Assembly (NCBI GenBank): GCA_029939535.1
Contig: JAOZST010000002.1
Coordinates: 1 to 53,980, forward strand
Direction of reading: 5' to 3'
Source: NBML01 sp029939535
Lineage (GTDB): Bacteria; Desulfobacterota; Desulfobacteria; Desulfobacterales; Desulfobacteraceae
Length of the DNA stretch: 53,980 bases
Positions 32,484 through 41,737 of the stretch are shown piece after piece. The notes below the pieces were generated by a model. It worked only from the letters and a program-made list of their open reading frames with translations, made no database searches and had not been told where the DNA came from. The position numbers were made by a program, and so were the translations under genes. Within the stretch, counting starts at the first letter, position 1. Every line of letters begins with the position of its first letter.

Positions 32484-34835
32484 TCAGGAGACCAGGGCAT
32501 TTTCCAATACCTGGCTCATATCATCTACAAAGACAAGCTCCAGCTGTTTTTGAATGGTTTTGGGAATTTCCAGGATGTCTTTTTTATTTTCCTTAGATAC
32601 AATCACTTTTTTAATTCCATTTGCATGGGCAGCCAGAAGTTTTTCCTTGAGGCCGCCAATGGGCAGCACCCTGCCCCGCAAGGTAATTTCACCGGTCATG
32701 GCCAGCTTCCGGCTCACGCATTTTCCCGTAAGAATGGAAACCACGGCAGTACACATGGCAATGCCGGCTGATGGCCCATCCTTGGGGATAGCCCCTTCAG
32801 GCACATGGATATGAATATCAGTGTCCTTGTAAAAATCCTCCCGAATACCAAGGGCATTACTCCTTGAGCGTACATAGCTGACAGCTGCCTGGGATGATTC
32901 CTTCATCACATCTCCCAGCTTTCCTGTCACCATTACCCGCCCCTTACCAGGCATGGTAACTGCTTCTATGGTCAGAAGTTCTCCCCCGGCCTGGGTCCAG
33001 GCAAGGCCTGTTACAATACCGCTTTTATCTTCTTTTTCAAGGGTGCTCCTGCGAAATCTTGGCTGACCCAGATATTTTAAAACTTTTGTAGTGCTGACCT
33101 GAATGCGCTTTCTTGTATCGGTTCTTACTCTCTCTGTGGCTATTTTTCTGAGCACCGAAGAAATTTCCCGCTCCAGATTCCGAACTCCAGCTTCCTTGGT
33201 ATACTGTTTTATAATGCTGTGGATTGCTTTTTTTGAGAACACAGCATCTGATTCATCCAGACCATTTTCTGTTAATTGTTTGGGAATCAGATAACCTGTG
33301 GCAATGCTCTCTTTTTCATATTCTGTATAGCCTGGAATCTGAATAATCTCCATGCGGTCACGCAGGGGGGCCGGGATATCATACAGTGTATTGGCGGTTG
33401 TGATAAAAAGAATTTCTGATAAATCATAATCCACTTCAAGATAATGATCGTTGAAATTCCGATTCTGCTCTGGATCCAGGGCCTCCAAAAGTGCAGAAGA
33501 GGGGTCACCCCTGAAATCAGAGGTCATTTTGTCTATCTCGTCCAGACAGAATACCGGGTTGTTATACCCGATTTTTTTCAATGTCTGGATAATTTTACCT
33601 GGCATGGCTCCAACGTAGGTCCGGCGATGTCCACGGATTTCAGCCTCATCCCTGACCCCGCCAAGGGATGCCCGGGCAAATGCCCTGCCCGTGGCCGAAG
33701 CAACCGACCTGGCCAATGAAGTCTTCCCAACGCCCGGTGGTCCCACCAGGCATAAGATCGGACCCTTGATCTTTTTGACCAGAATCTGGACCGCCAGATA
33801 CTCAAGGATTCTTTCCTTGGGTTTTTTAAGGCCAAAATGGTCTTTGTCTAGAATTTCCTCAGCCTTATTCAGATCATTTTTTGCCCTGTTCTTTCTGAAC
33901 CAGGGAAGGGAAATGAGCCAGTCAATATAATTTCTGACCACTGTGGCCTCGGAAGACATGGGGGACATCATCTTGAGCTTGTCCAACTCCCTTCGGGCAA
34001 CCCCTGCTGCCTCCCTGGACATTCTTTTTTTCTTTATACGTCTTTCAAGTTCGTCAAACTCTCCAGGCTGGCCATCTTCCCCCATTTCCTTTTTAATGGC
34101 CCGCATCTGTTCGTTTAAATAATGCTTTTTCTGGAGTTTTTCCATCTGATCTTTTACCCGGCCCTTTATCTTCTGGGACATGGAAAAGACTTCGGTTTCC
34201 TTTTGGATTAACTTCAGCAACAGAAAAAACCGTTTTTCAATATCTCCGCACTCCAGAAGTTCCTGCTTCTCCGACACCTTAAAGGGGAGCTGGGAAGCAA
34301 TGGTATCTGCATACCTGGATTCCTGGTCTACCAGGGCTTCCAAACCTTTAAAAAAGCTCTTTGAAACCACCCCGGACAGATTGGCATAGTGCTGAAATGC
34401 CTCAAACACTGTCCTTGTAGCTGCTTCAGAGGCAGACTCCGGCATTGACTGTTCAGGGAGATCAACATATTCAACCGCCAAAAACCCATTTTCATCGGCC
34501 AGCTTAACAATTTTTCCCCTGTCACATCCCTCAACAAGTACTTTGACCGTACCATCGGGCAATCGAAGCAATTGGGTAATCTTTGCCTCGGTCCCAACCT
34601 GGAAGATATCCTGGATACTGGGCTTAAGCACTTCAGGATCTTTCTGGGTGGTTAGAAATATTCTTTTATCAGCAGCCATTGCTTCGGACAGAGCTTTGAT
34701 GGACTTTTCTCTTCCCACAAAAACAGAGGTAGTAATAGAAGGGAACAGAACCATATCCCGCAAAGGCACCAAGGGTAATGTTTTTTTTATTTTTTCAATA
34801 CCGTCCTGGTTGAAAAACTTGGAAATTTTAATCAT
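32484..34835 (-). CDS. lon: ATP-dependent protease Lon
   Basis: Cytoplasmic AAA+ serine protease for damaged and regulatory proteins, 783 aa, normal for Lon. An N-terminal substrate-binding LON domain (about 20-215), a coiled-coil linker, Walker A GPPGVGKTSLARS near 355, Walker B CLDEIDKM, and the C-terminal protease domain with the Ser in PKDGPSAG and the Lys in GGLKEKLLAAHANG. It lies 19 bp after clpX at the end of the tig-clpP-clpX-lon cluster, convergent with rho. Confidence 0.98.
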   Translation of the reverse strand: MIKISKFFNQDGIEKIKKTLPLVPLRDMVLFPSITTSVFVGREKSIKALSEAMAADKRIFLTTQKDPEVLKPSIQDIFQVGTEAKITQLLRLPDGTVKVLVEGCDRGKIVKLADENGFLAVEYVDLPEQSMPESASEAATRTVFEAFQHYANLSGVVSKSFFKGLEALVDQESRYADTIASQLPFKVSEKQELLECGDIEKRFFLLLKLIQKETEVFSMSQKIKGRVKDQMEKLQKKHYLNEQMRAIKKEMGEDGQPGEFDELERRIKKKRMSREAAGVARRELDKLKMMSPMSSEATVVRNYIDWLISLPWFRKNRAKNDLNKAEEILDKDHFGLKKPKERILEYLAVQILVKKIKGPILCLVGPPGVGKTSLARSVASATGRAFARASLGGVRDEAEIRGHRRTYVGAMPGKIIQTLKKIGYNNPVFCLDEIDKMTSDFRGDPSSALLEALDPEQNRNFNDHYLEVDYDLSEILFITTANTLYDIPAPLRDRMEIIQIPGYTEYEKESIATGYLIPKQLTENGLDESDAVFSKKAIHSIIKQYTKEAGVRNLEREISSVLRKIATERVRTDTRKRIQVSTTKVLKYLGQPRFRRSTLEKEDKSGIVTGLAWTQAGGELLTIEAVTMPGKGRVMVTGKLGDVMKESSQAAVSYVRSRSNALGIREDFYKDTDIHIHVPEGAIPKDGPSAGIAMCTAVVSILTGKCVSRKLAMTGEITLRGRVLPIGGLKEKLLAAHANGIKKVIVSKENKKDILEIPKTIQKQLELVFVDDMSQVLENALVS

Positions 34836-34854
34836 TCACAAAAACTTTCGTATG

Positions 34855-36114
34855 TCAGGCCTGCTTTTTTGGTTGCTCATAGAGGAGTATGGGGTCTTCC
34901 TTTTTCAATACAACTTCCTCGCCCACCACGCATTCCCTTACATTTTCTTTGGAAGGAATTTCATACATGATATCCAGCATGGTTTCTTCCATGATGGCCC
35001 TGAGCCCCCTGGCGCCGGATTTTCTTGCTACTGCTTCCCTGGCCATAGCCTCAAGGGCTTCGTCGGTATATTGAAGCTCAACCCCTTCAATCTTAAAAAG
35101 TTCCTGGTATTGTTTGACAAGGGAATTTTTAGGCTCTGTCAGAATCTTAACCAGAGAATTTTCATTAAGTTCCCCAATGGAAGTAATAATGGGAAGCCTG
35201 CCCAGAAATTCAGGAATCAACCCGAATCTTATCAGATCTTCAGGCTTAACCTGTTCCAGAAGCTCACCAATGTTAATATCTTTCTTATCTGCAATCTTGG
35301 CACCAAACCCCATGGCCTTCTGGGTAATCCTTCTTTCAATCACCTTTTCAAGACCTGTAAATGTGCCGCCGCATATAAAAAGAATATTGGAAGTGTCCAC
35401 TTTTACATAGTCCTGCTGGGGATGCTTCCTCCCGCCCTTGGGAGGGATGCTGGCAACGGTACCTTCAATTATCTTTAAAAGAGCCTGCTGGACACCTTCT
35501 CCTGACACATCACGGGTGATGGATGGATTATCCCCCCGCTGGGAGATTTTATCAATTTCATCTATATAGATAATACCCCGCTGGGCTTTGTCTACATCAT
35601 AGTCTGCATTCTGCACCAGGGAAAGAACAATATTCTCCACATCCTCCCCCACGTATCCTGCCTCGGTGAGGGCGGTTGCATCTGCAATGGCAAAGGGAAC
35701 ATCCAGAAACCGGGCAAGGGTCTGGGCAAGGAGTGTCTTGCCGCAACCTGTGGGGCCGATTATCAGAATATTACTTTTTTGAATTTCAACATCATCACTG
35801 GTTTTTTCTATTACAGAAGTCAACCGCTTGTAATGATTGTACACGGCAACAGACAGGATCTTTTTGGCCCTGTCCTGCTCAATGACATAGGAATCAAGTT
35901 TATCCTTGATCTCCCTGGGCACCATGAAATCCTTTACGCCTTCTGTCTCAGCCGTTTTTTCCTTTTCTTCATCTTCGATGATTTCACCGCAAAGGTTGAT
36001 GCATTCATTGCAGATATAAACGCTTGGCCCGGCTATCAATTTTTTGACTTCTTTTTGATTTTTCCCGCAAAAAGAACAGAAAAACTGATCATTGGTTTCT
36101 TCTTTTTTGGCCAT
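34855..36114 (-). CDS. clpX: ATP-dependent Clp protease ATP-binding subunit ClpX
   Basis: AAA+ unfoldase that feeds substrates to ClpP, 419 aa. The N-terminal zinc-binding domain has Cys13, 16, 35 and 38 (CSFC...CNEC). Walker A GPTGCGKT is at 120-127, with IIYIDEIDKIS as Walker B and the FVPEFLGRLP-like region as sensor. A longer open frame starts inside clpP, but the ATG at 36114 gives the standard MAKK...FFCSFCGK N-terminus. It is 4 bp from the clpP stop codon. Confidence 0.98.
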   Translation of the reverse strand: MAKKEETNDQFFCSFCGKNQKEVKKLIAGPSVYICNECINLCGEIIEDEEKEKTAETEGVKDFMVPREIKDKLDSYVIEQDRAKKILSVAVYNHYKRLTSVIEKTSDDVEIQKSNILIIGPTGCGKTLLAQTLARFLDVPFAIADATALTEAGYVGEDVENIVLSLVQNADYDVDKAQRGIIYIDEIDKISQRGDNPSITRDVSGEGVQQALLKIIEGTVASIPPKGGRKHPQQDYVKVDTSNILFICGGTFTGLEKVIERRITQKAMGFGAKIADKKDINIGELLEQVKPEDLIRFGLIPEFLGRLPIITSIGELNENSLVKILTEPKNSLVKQYQELFKIEGVELQYTDEALEAMAREAVARKSGARGLRAIMEETMLDIMYEIPSKENVRECVVGEEVVLKKEDPILLYEQPKKQA

Positions 36115-36118
36115 ATCT

Positions 36119-36742
36119 TTAGGACTCCTTTGAAGCTTCCTGGGGTTCTTTTTCCAATTCGCTTCTATCAGCCACAACCCGGTCAATAATACCATAGGTC
36201 ATTGCCTCATCACCGGACATGAAAAAATCTCTTTCAGTGTCTTCGGCAATTTTTTCAATTTTCTGGTGGGTATGGGTAGATAATATACCGTTCAGGGTAT
36301 CTCTCATTCTCAATATCTCATTGGCCTGAATTTTGATATCTGTTGCCTGGCCCTGGGCTCCGCCAAGGGGCTGATGAATCATTATTCTTGAGTTGGGCAG
36401 AGCAAAACGTTTACCTTCAGTACCTGCTGCAAGAAGCAATGCACCCATGCTTGCTGCCTGGCCCACACAGACCGTTGCCACATCAGGTTTTATGTACTGC
36501 ATGGTATCATATATTGCCAGGCCTGCTGTTACAACACCGCCTGGAGAATTAACATAAAAGCTGATATCTTTTTCAGGATCTTCTGATTCCAGGAATAAAA
36601 GCTGGGCAATAATGAGATTGGCAATCTCGTTGTCAATGGCAGATCCTATGAATATGATTCTGTCCTTTAACAGTCGTGAATAAATGTCGTAGGCACGCTC
36701 TCCCCTGTTGCTCTGTTCAACAACCATTGGAATTAGAGGCAC
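36119..36742 (-). CDS. clpP: ATP-dependent Clp protease proteolytic subunit
   Basis: Tetradecameric serine protease, 207 aa. The catalytic Ser98 is in CVGQAASMGALLL and His123 in RIMIHQPLGG; the start MPLIPMVVEQ and RLLKDRIIFIG are canonical. It is co-encoded with clpX (4-bp spacing) and lies downstream of tig. Confidence 0.98.
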   Translation of the reverse strand: MPLIPMVVEQSNRGERAYDIYSRLLKDRIIFIGSAIDNEIANLIIAQLLFLESEDPEKDISFYVNSPGGVVTAGLAIYDTMQYIKPDVATVCVGQAASMGALLLAAGTEGKRFALPNSRIMIHQPLGGAQGQATDIKIQANEILRMRDTLNGILSTHTHQKIEKIAEDTERDFFMSGDEAMTYGIIDRVVADRSELEKEPQEASKES

Positions 36743-36807
36743 GGTTTAACTCCTTTACTTATCTCGTCGTTTTCATTTGTCATCTTTACACCAATATTCC
36801 TGTCAAC

Positions 36808-36852
36808 GCTAATTCTGACAGAACTAATCATAACAGCACTAATCCTGACTGC
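36808..36852. repeat. three degenerate 15-bp tandem units between tig and clpP
   Basis: GCTAATTCTGACAGA, ACTAATCATAACAGC and ACTAATCCTGACTGC follow one another directly in the tig-clpP spacer, with a weaker related unit before them. Confidence 0.7.
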
Positions 36853-36863
36853 TTAACCAATGA

Positions 36864-38246
36864 TTAGGATTCAGTTTTTTCAGATGTGTTCTCTTCTTCC
36901 TTCACACCCTCTTCCTCTTTCACGTCCTCTTCAGCAGTTTCCACTTCAGTTTTAGGTTCAACTTCAGTGACACTGCCTTTTTCTATTATAAGATCAACAG
37001 CCTTTTTTTCAAGCTGGGTATGTTTATAATATTCCAGTTGTTTGGGATCCATTTTAAAATAATTTTTAATACTGTCCACTGGTGCATTCATCCCAAGGGC
37101 CATTTCCTCAAAGCTTTTATCAAGTTCCTCTTCTGTCAGATCAAGCTCTTCCTGGGTGATCACCTTATCCAGAATCAAATGCCGTCTGGCTTGTTTTTCT
37201 GCGACATCCCTGTACTCAGTTTTCAAAATATCCTTGCTTAAACCTGCCTGTTCCAGGCTGGTATTGTTCTGGGCATAGGCCTGCTCTGCTTCCGCTATAA
37301 TCCCGTTGAGTTCCCCTTCCACCATGGCATCAGGTACTTCAAACTCATATTTTCCAAGGAGATGCTGGAAAACCTGCTCGCTCATTTCATGTTTCACCCG
37401 CTGGTCATAACCTTTCTCAAGGTTTTCGCGAATGGAAGCTTTTACATCATCAAGGGTTTCAAATTTCCCAAGATCCTTTACAAGGTCATCATTTATTTCT
37501 GGAAGCACCTCTTCCTGGATCTCTTTCAGGGTAACTTTATAAACAATAGTTTTCCCCTTAAGATTTTCATCATAAAAGTCTTCTGAATAAGGAACTTCAA
37601 TTTCAAGATCCTGGACCGGGATTGCACCGATTAATTTTTCAGAAAATTCTTTGGGCAGGGCACCCTGGCCAATTCCCATCACATAGTTTTCGATTTTCGG
37701 AGTTTTATCAAAGGATTCCCCGTTTAAAAACCCCTCATAATCAATCAAAACAAAATCAGTCTCTTTAACTGGACGTTCTTCTGTAATTGTTTCCTTTTTA
37801 GCCATGGTCTTCTGGATCATATGAATCTGGCTTTCAATCTCACCATCGGAAACTTCATATCTGGTCTTTTCCAGGGAAACCCCCTCAAACTCAATATCAT
37901 CAAGTTCTGGTTTTATTTCCACTGTAATTTCAAAAGAATAGCCCTCTTCAGGACTCAAGTCTGGTGGATCCATCTGGGGAGGGCCTACAATATTTAATTT
38001 ATGCTCCTGAACAGCCTCAACAAATGAGTCCTGGATCAGACGGGGTGCAACATCGGCATGAACATCCTTGGCAAACCTGTTTTCAAGGACTTTTCTCGGA
38101 ATTTTGCCCTTTCTAAACCCTTTTACATCTGCTTTTTTTTTAAGTTCATTATAGGCCTTGTTGAGTTCTTTTGTTACTTCTTCTTTTGAAATTTCAAAAG
38201 AGAGCACTTTTTTCACACTGCTCTTATCTTCAATTTTTACCTGCAT
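36864..38246 (-). CDS. tig: trigger factor (ribosome-associated chaperone)
   Basis: Peptidyl-prolyl isomerase and chaperone at the ribosome exit tunnel, 460 aa. The ribosome-binding domain has the GFRKGKIPRKVLE signature near residue 45; the FKBP domain (about 155-245) and helical C-domain follow. The open frame extends to 38357, but ATG 38246 (MQVKIEDKSSVKK) has an AGGA box and matches the family start. The last ~35 residues are a Glu/Val/Lys-rich acidic tail not usual for trigger factor. Confidence 0.97.
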   Translation of the reverse strand: MQVKIEDKSSVKKVLSFEISKEEVTKELNKAYNELKKKADVKGFRKGKIPRKVLENRFAKDVHADVAPRLIQDSFVEAVQEHKLNIVGPPQMDPPDLSPEEGYSFEITVEIKPELDDIEFEGVSLEKTRYEVSDGEIESQIHMIQKTMAKKETITEERPVKETDFVLIDYEGFLNGESFDKTPKIENYVMGIGQGALPKEFSEKLIGAIPVQDLEIEVPYSEDFYDENLKGKTIVYKVTLKEIQEEVLPEINDDLVKDLGKFETLDDVKASIRENLEKGYDQRVKHEMSEQVFQHLLGKYEFEVPDAMVEGELNGIIAEAEQAYAQNNTSLEQAGLSKDILKTEYRDVAEKQARRHLILDKVITQEELDLTEEELDKSFEEMALGMNAPVDSIKNYFKMDPKQLEYYKHTQLEKKAVDLIIEKGSVTEVEPKTEVETAEEDVKEEEGVKEEENTSEKTES

Positions 38247-38387
38247 GTTTCCGTCCTGTTTAAATTCGATTAAATTTTTACTATTGTTAAACAATTCTTC
38301 AAAAAAATAAAAAAATATGTCATAATTATTATTTTTTACAACATATAGTTTACACAAAGTCTACTAAGATAACGATTATATATAAAG

Positions 38388-39104
38388 GTGTCAAGAAAAT
38401 TGGCCAAAGAAATATACAGATTTTTGCTCAAAGCCTTGCTCTTGGTAGCCCTTACCTTTACCACGGCAGACGCCCTGACAATAACAACCACCCAGAAATT
38501 AGTTGTCCTGGACCCAGGCCACGGCGGTAGCGATCCTGGAATAACATCAACTACCAATGTTTCTGAAAAACACATAACCATGAAACTGGCTCAGTTAACC
38601 GCACAGATGCTCGACCAGCAATACCGGGTTTTATTGACACGTACAACAGATCAATACCTGCCAACGGTTGAGCGGGCAGTATTTGCAAACCAGAACAGAG
38701 CAGATCTTTTTATAAGCCTCCATCTCCACTCCCTGAAAAAAAACAAGGGCTTTTTCTTTTTTTTTGATACCCCGGGTCAAAAGTCTTTAAGAAATGCCAC
38801 TTGGAAAACCCAGGCCCTGAGCAATCAAGACAAAAGCAGACAGACCGCAGCCCTTTTTGCAAAAAAACTCCAGACCAACCATAAAAAAACTCAAAATAAA
38901 AAAGGGAAGAATAGTGACGATACCTTTTCCGGACCTTCTCCTGCAATACCACTGGAAGGCCTGCTCATGCCTGCCATACTGGCCGAACCCTTTACAATTT
39001 CGCATTTTCCCGTTACAAAAAGTGAACAAGAAGATTTTCTAATCTCCTATGCCAGAATTCTTGCCCACAGCATTGAAGCATATTTTCAAAAAGAAACTCC
39101 ATAA
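38388..39104 (+). CDS. N-acetylmuramoyl-L-alanine amidase (Amidase_3)
   Basis: Predicted exported zinc amidase cleaving the peptidoglycan amide bond, 238 aa or slightly fewer. The hydrophobic N-terminus (about residues 12-28) looks like a signal peptide. The Amidase_3 start VVLDPGHGGSDPG supplies the first zinc His; then LISLHLHSL and a late EPFTISHF region. The middle has a Lys/Asn-rich insertion. The start is uncertain: GTG 38388 or TTG 38400, the latter better spaced from AAAGG. It is divergent from tig. Confidence 0.85.
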   Translation: MSRKLAKEIYRFLLKALLLVALTFTTADALTITTTQKLVVLDPGHGGSDPGITSTTNVSEKHITMKLAQLTAQMLDQQYRVLLTRTTDQYLPTVERAVFANQNRADLFISLHLHSLKKNKGFFFFFDTPGQKSLRNATWKTQALSNQDKSRQTAALFAKKLQTNHKKTQNKKGKNSDDTFSGPSPAIPLEGLLMPAILAEPFTISHFPVTKSEQEDFLISYARILAHSIEAYFQKETP

Positions 39105-39190
39105 TTTTTTAAAATTTCTTGATTTTTGTAACACCAGATGATATTTAGTATTTTTTGTTTTGGTCATATTAATCTTTTGCCCATTATCAA

Positions 39191-39267
<77 letters not shown>

Positions 39268-39287
39268 GTAAGAAGGACTATGATTAG

Positions 39288-39322
39288 AAAGGGTTATTGA
39301 ATATACTCAATAATCCTTTTTT
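39288..39322 (+). terminator. terminator downstream of tRNA-Pro
   Basis: AAAGGGTTATTGA pairs with TCAATAATCCTTT (one G-T) and is followed by T residues, 20 bases after the tRNA 3' end. Confidence 0.75.
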
Positions 39323-39397
39323 AATTTAATTACCACCATTAGACACATAGATAGTCATTTTATCCTCTTATAATTTATAATGCTACTCTCCAAGCTT

Positions 39398-40454
39398 CTT
39401 AGGCAAGCGGAAATAATAAAACCTCCAAATTTTGTTAATAATTAGGGAATATCAACAGCCCATTTTTCAATACCTGGGATTCTGTCAAAGCCTTTTTCTA
39501 ATTGTTCCATTGCTTTTTTGGTGAGCTTAACACCTTTCGCATATACACCTTTAACAAACTCGATTGTTGGATTTTTCCCATTCCATTTCATTGTACGAGC
39601 TAAACCAAGTACCTTTTCTATGCTATCAAGGATTTCTCCTCTCCAATGATTTTCAAGTACACCCCATACACGCTCAATGGGATTGTATTTACTGTGATAA
39701 GGAGGATAATACACCAAGCTTATATTTATCTCATGGGCTTTTGCAAAATCCACTAAGCGACTCATAAATTGACTCCGTCGACTACTATTGTCAGGGCCGT
39801 TGTCTGAATTTATAACGATCGTGTGCAAATCCATTCGCTTTTTTATGGAAACCCAAAGTAATTCTAAGGTATCGACCATAAAATCGGAAGTCGCAAAGCT
39901 TTGGGTAAAAAAAAATAATTCTCATCCCATTCTGGAATAGCAACATCAAATAATTTTAGCTTCGATTCGGGTTCAAAATCATGATCAGACCCGGCCAAAC
40001 CATATCGATTACATCCACCTCTTGAAAAGGGGCCAATGTTGACAGTTGCCTTAGTATCTATCGAAATCCGAAGAACACCTTCTGTTTCATCTGCTATTTT
40101 GTTTGTAGAATGGACATAATCGAAGATGGCATCAGTTTCTGGAATTTTTTTTTGGGGTTTACTTTTGCCAACTTTTTTAAGCCGATATCCCATTTGATTG
40201 AGCTTACTGTTTATCGTTCGGATAGTGGGTAACTCTTGATCAGTGTACCCTTTGTCTTCTTTTAGCCTTCTATGTACCTCTGCAGCCGTTATCGGAGAAT
40301 ATAATTTTGTTGTTCGAAAAGAGGGATCTGTCTGACTTATCGGTGACACAATAGCCTCGATATCTTCAAGTAAATTGACAAGTTTCTAAAAAAATTTGAA
40401 AAACTATCTTCAACAATGTATTGTTGGCGACTTTAATACTTCCGCTTACCTAAG
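39398..40454 (-). mobile_element. ISAzo13-type insertion sequence, degraded
   Basis: The element is bounded by 23-bp imperfect terminal inverted repeats: CTTAGGCAAGCGGAAATAATAAA (39398-39420; quoted with 20 of 23 positions shared) and the reverse complement of 40432-40454. It is 1057 bp, shorter than usual for the family, and its transposase lacks the N-terminal region, so it is probably internally deleted. No clear target-site duplication is seen. Confidence 0.75.
39442..40349 (-). pseudogene. ISAzo13-family transposase, truncated and frameshifted
   Basis: Two overlapping frames together make an ISAzo13-like DDE transposase. The first (40349-39864) contains KKIPETDAIFDYV and LRISIDTKATVNIGPFSRGG, with the first Asp. 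The second (39879-39442) has INSDNGPDNSSRRSQFM and VYYPPYHSKYNPIERVWG, with the second Asp and the Glu. The frames join at a run of nine T (minus strand; A-run at 39907-39915): one extra T or a -1 slip restores continuity. About 80-100 N-terminal residues of the family are missing, so the protein is probably inactive even if the slip occurs. Confidence 0.85.
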
Positions 40455-40697
40455 CACTTCCGAAACAAATATTGGGGGGTCAGATATGAGCTATAGAATC
40501 CGTTTTTAAACTGCGATTCCCATATGTCCCAAGATTTCTTGAACCACAACATGTGGGATGAGTTTTTTGAATATTTTTATTCAGGATTCCATTTCTATAT
40601 CAATCCATACATTCTTTTGTTCTCAAGTATAATTATCCGAAGGCGGAGTATTAAAAAACTGCTATTCTTTAAGATACCAATACAATACAAAATCTGA

Positions 40698-40743
40698 TAT
40701 CATCAAAAGATACAAAATGATTTAAAAACATTTTTTGATGATA
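40698..40743. promoter_or_regulatory. 11-bp inverted repeat upstream of hicA
   Basis: TATCATCAAAA (40698-40708) and TTTTGATGATA (40733-40743) are perfect complements 24 bases apart, ending 9 bases before the hicA start. HicB proteins often bind operators at their own promoter, so this is a candidate operator or leader hairpin. Confidence 0.5.
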
Positions 40744-40752
40744 AGGCTAACC

Positions 40753-41016
40753 ATGGGAAAATATGATAAACTGTTAATCAAAATTCTCAGAGGAAGATCG
40801 GATTCAAATATTCCATTTTCTGGCTTACATCATCTAATGATGGCATTTGAATTTAATGAACGAATACGTGGAGACCATCATATTTTTACAAAAGAAGGTG
40901 TTGATGAAATTTTAAATCTGCAACCTTTGGGTTCAAAATCAAAGGCATATCAGGTCAAACAAGTTAGAAATGTAATATTGAAATACAAATTAAATATGGG
41001 GGTAGACGATGAATAA
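40753..41016 (+). CDS. hicA: HicA-like mRNA interferase toxin
   Basis: Predicted type II toxin with a dsRBD-like fold, 87 aa. The pattern matches HicA: GLHHLMMAFEFNERIRGDHHIFTKEGVDEILNLQP, split here by GDHHIF carrying the catalytic-type His. ATG 40753 follows an AAGG box and gives the compact N-terminus MGKYDKLLIKIL; an upstream ATG (40735) lies within the inverted repeat and is less likely. The stop overlaps hicB by 8 bases. Confidence 0.88.
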   Translation: MGKYDKLLIKILRGRSDSNIPFSGLHHLMMAFEFNERIRGDHHIFTKEGVDEILNLQPLGSKSKAYQVKQVRNVILKYKLNMGVDDE

Positions 41017-41218
41017 GTATGAAATGATTATTTATTGGAGTGATGAAGATAAATTATTTATTGCAGAAATTCCAGAGCTCCCCGGATGTATGGCTGATGG
41101 ACAAAGTTATCAAGAAGCTGTTTCAAATGCAGAAATTATAATAAATGAATGGATAGAAACTGCAAAAGAGACAGGTCGAAAGATTCCAAAGCCTAAAGGA
41201 AAGTTAATTTATGCTTAA
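41009..41218 (+). CDS. hicB: HicB-like antitoxin
   Basis: 69 aa, the short form of HicB. It has the partially degraded RNase H-like fold: YWSDEDKLFIAEIPELPGCMADGQSYQEAVSNAE, with PELPGC as the hallmark. A separate DNA-binding domain is not visible after WIETAKETGRKIPKPK. It overlaps hicA by 8 bases, so translation is probably coupled. Confidence 0.9.
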   Translation: MNKYEMIIYWSDEDKLFIAEIPELPGCMADGQSYQEAVSNAEIIINEWIETAKETGRKIPKPKGKLIYA

Positions 41219-41449
41219 AATATCATGATACCAAAAATCTTTTTCAAGAAGTCCTTTGATTCGTTATTAAACATTGGAATCCAAATGATGGGGTAAATCC
41301 CTTGTAATGGATGAATCCCACCGATTAAAATGTATTGATATATCGAACAGCCTTGCTATCTCTTTTTTGTCAACTATAGTGCCGATGGCCCATCCGTGGT
41401 CCATGTCATAATTTATAATTGAAATTTCAGATAGTTATACATAGGATTA

Positions 41450-41476
41450 GAGGTTCGAATCCTCTCGCTCCGACCA
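41450..41476 (+). repeat. duplicate of tRNA-Pro 3' end (att-like site)
   Basis: It matches 39241-39267 except one C-to-T change in the acceptor strand and includes the CCA. The rest of a tRNA is absent upstream, so it is not a functional gene. From 41477 to the cfa-like gene the sequence is AT-rich with no recognisable gene. Confidence 0.85.
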
Positions 41477-41737
41477 TTCAATTTAAGTTCAGAGTCAAGT
41501 TCAGAATGACCCTTTCAAAATCACTGTTTTTTTTTCATGCTTTTCTCAATGAATTATTAAAATTCCAGAAAATGAAATTTCCTGGTGAATATTCTCAAAA
41601 TATTTGCTTGAATTCTGAATAATTTTTGCTGTAGAATAAATATACAGTGGAAAAATCGCTTATTAGAAAATCAAGCAAAGAAACGATCTTACCCTGATCA
41701 TTTTTATTCAATCCATTATCAAATAGAGGTGGACGAT

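Noticed and set aside
34543..35478. Open frame (311 codons) spanning the lon/clpX junction on the opposite strand
   Set aside because: Both strands cannot reasonably code here; Lon and ClpX are certain and this frame has no motif.
41440..41476. A second functional tRNA-Pro
   Set aside because: Only the T-arm and acceptor 3' strand are present; no D-arm or anticodon arm precedes them.
41419..41622. 67-codon open frame over the duplicated tRNA end
   Set aside because: It runs through the att-like tRNA fragment, has no ribosome-binding site and no recognisable sequence.
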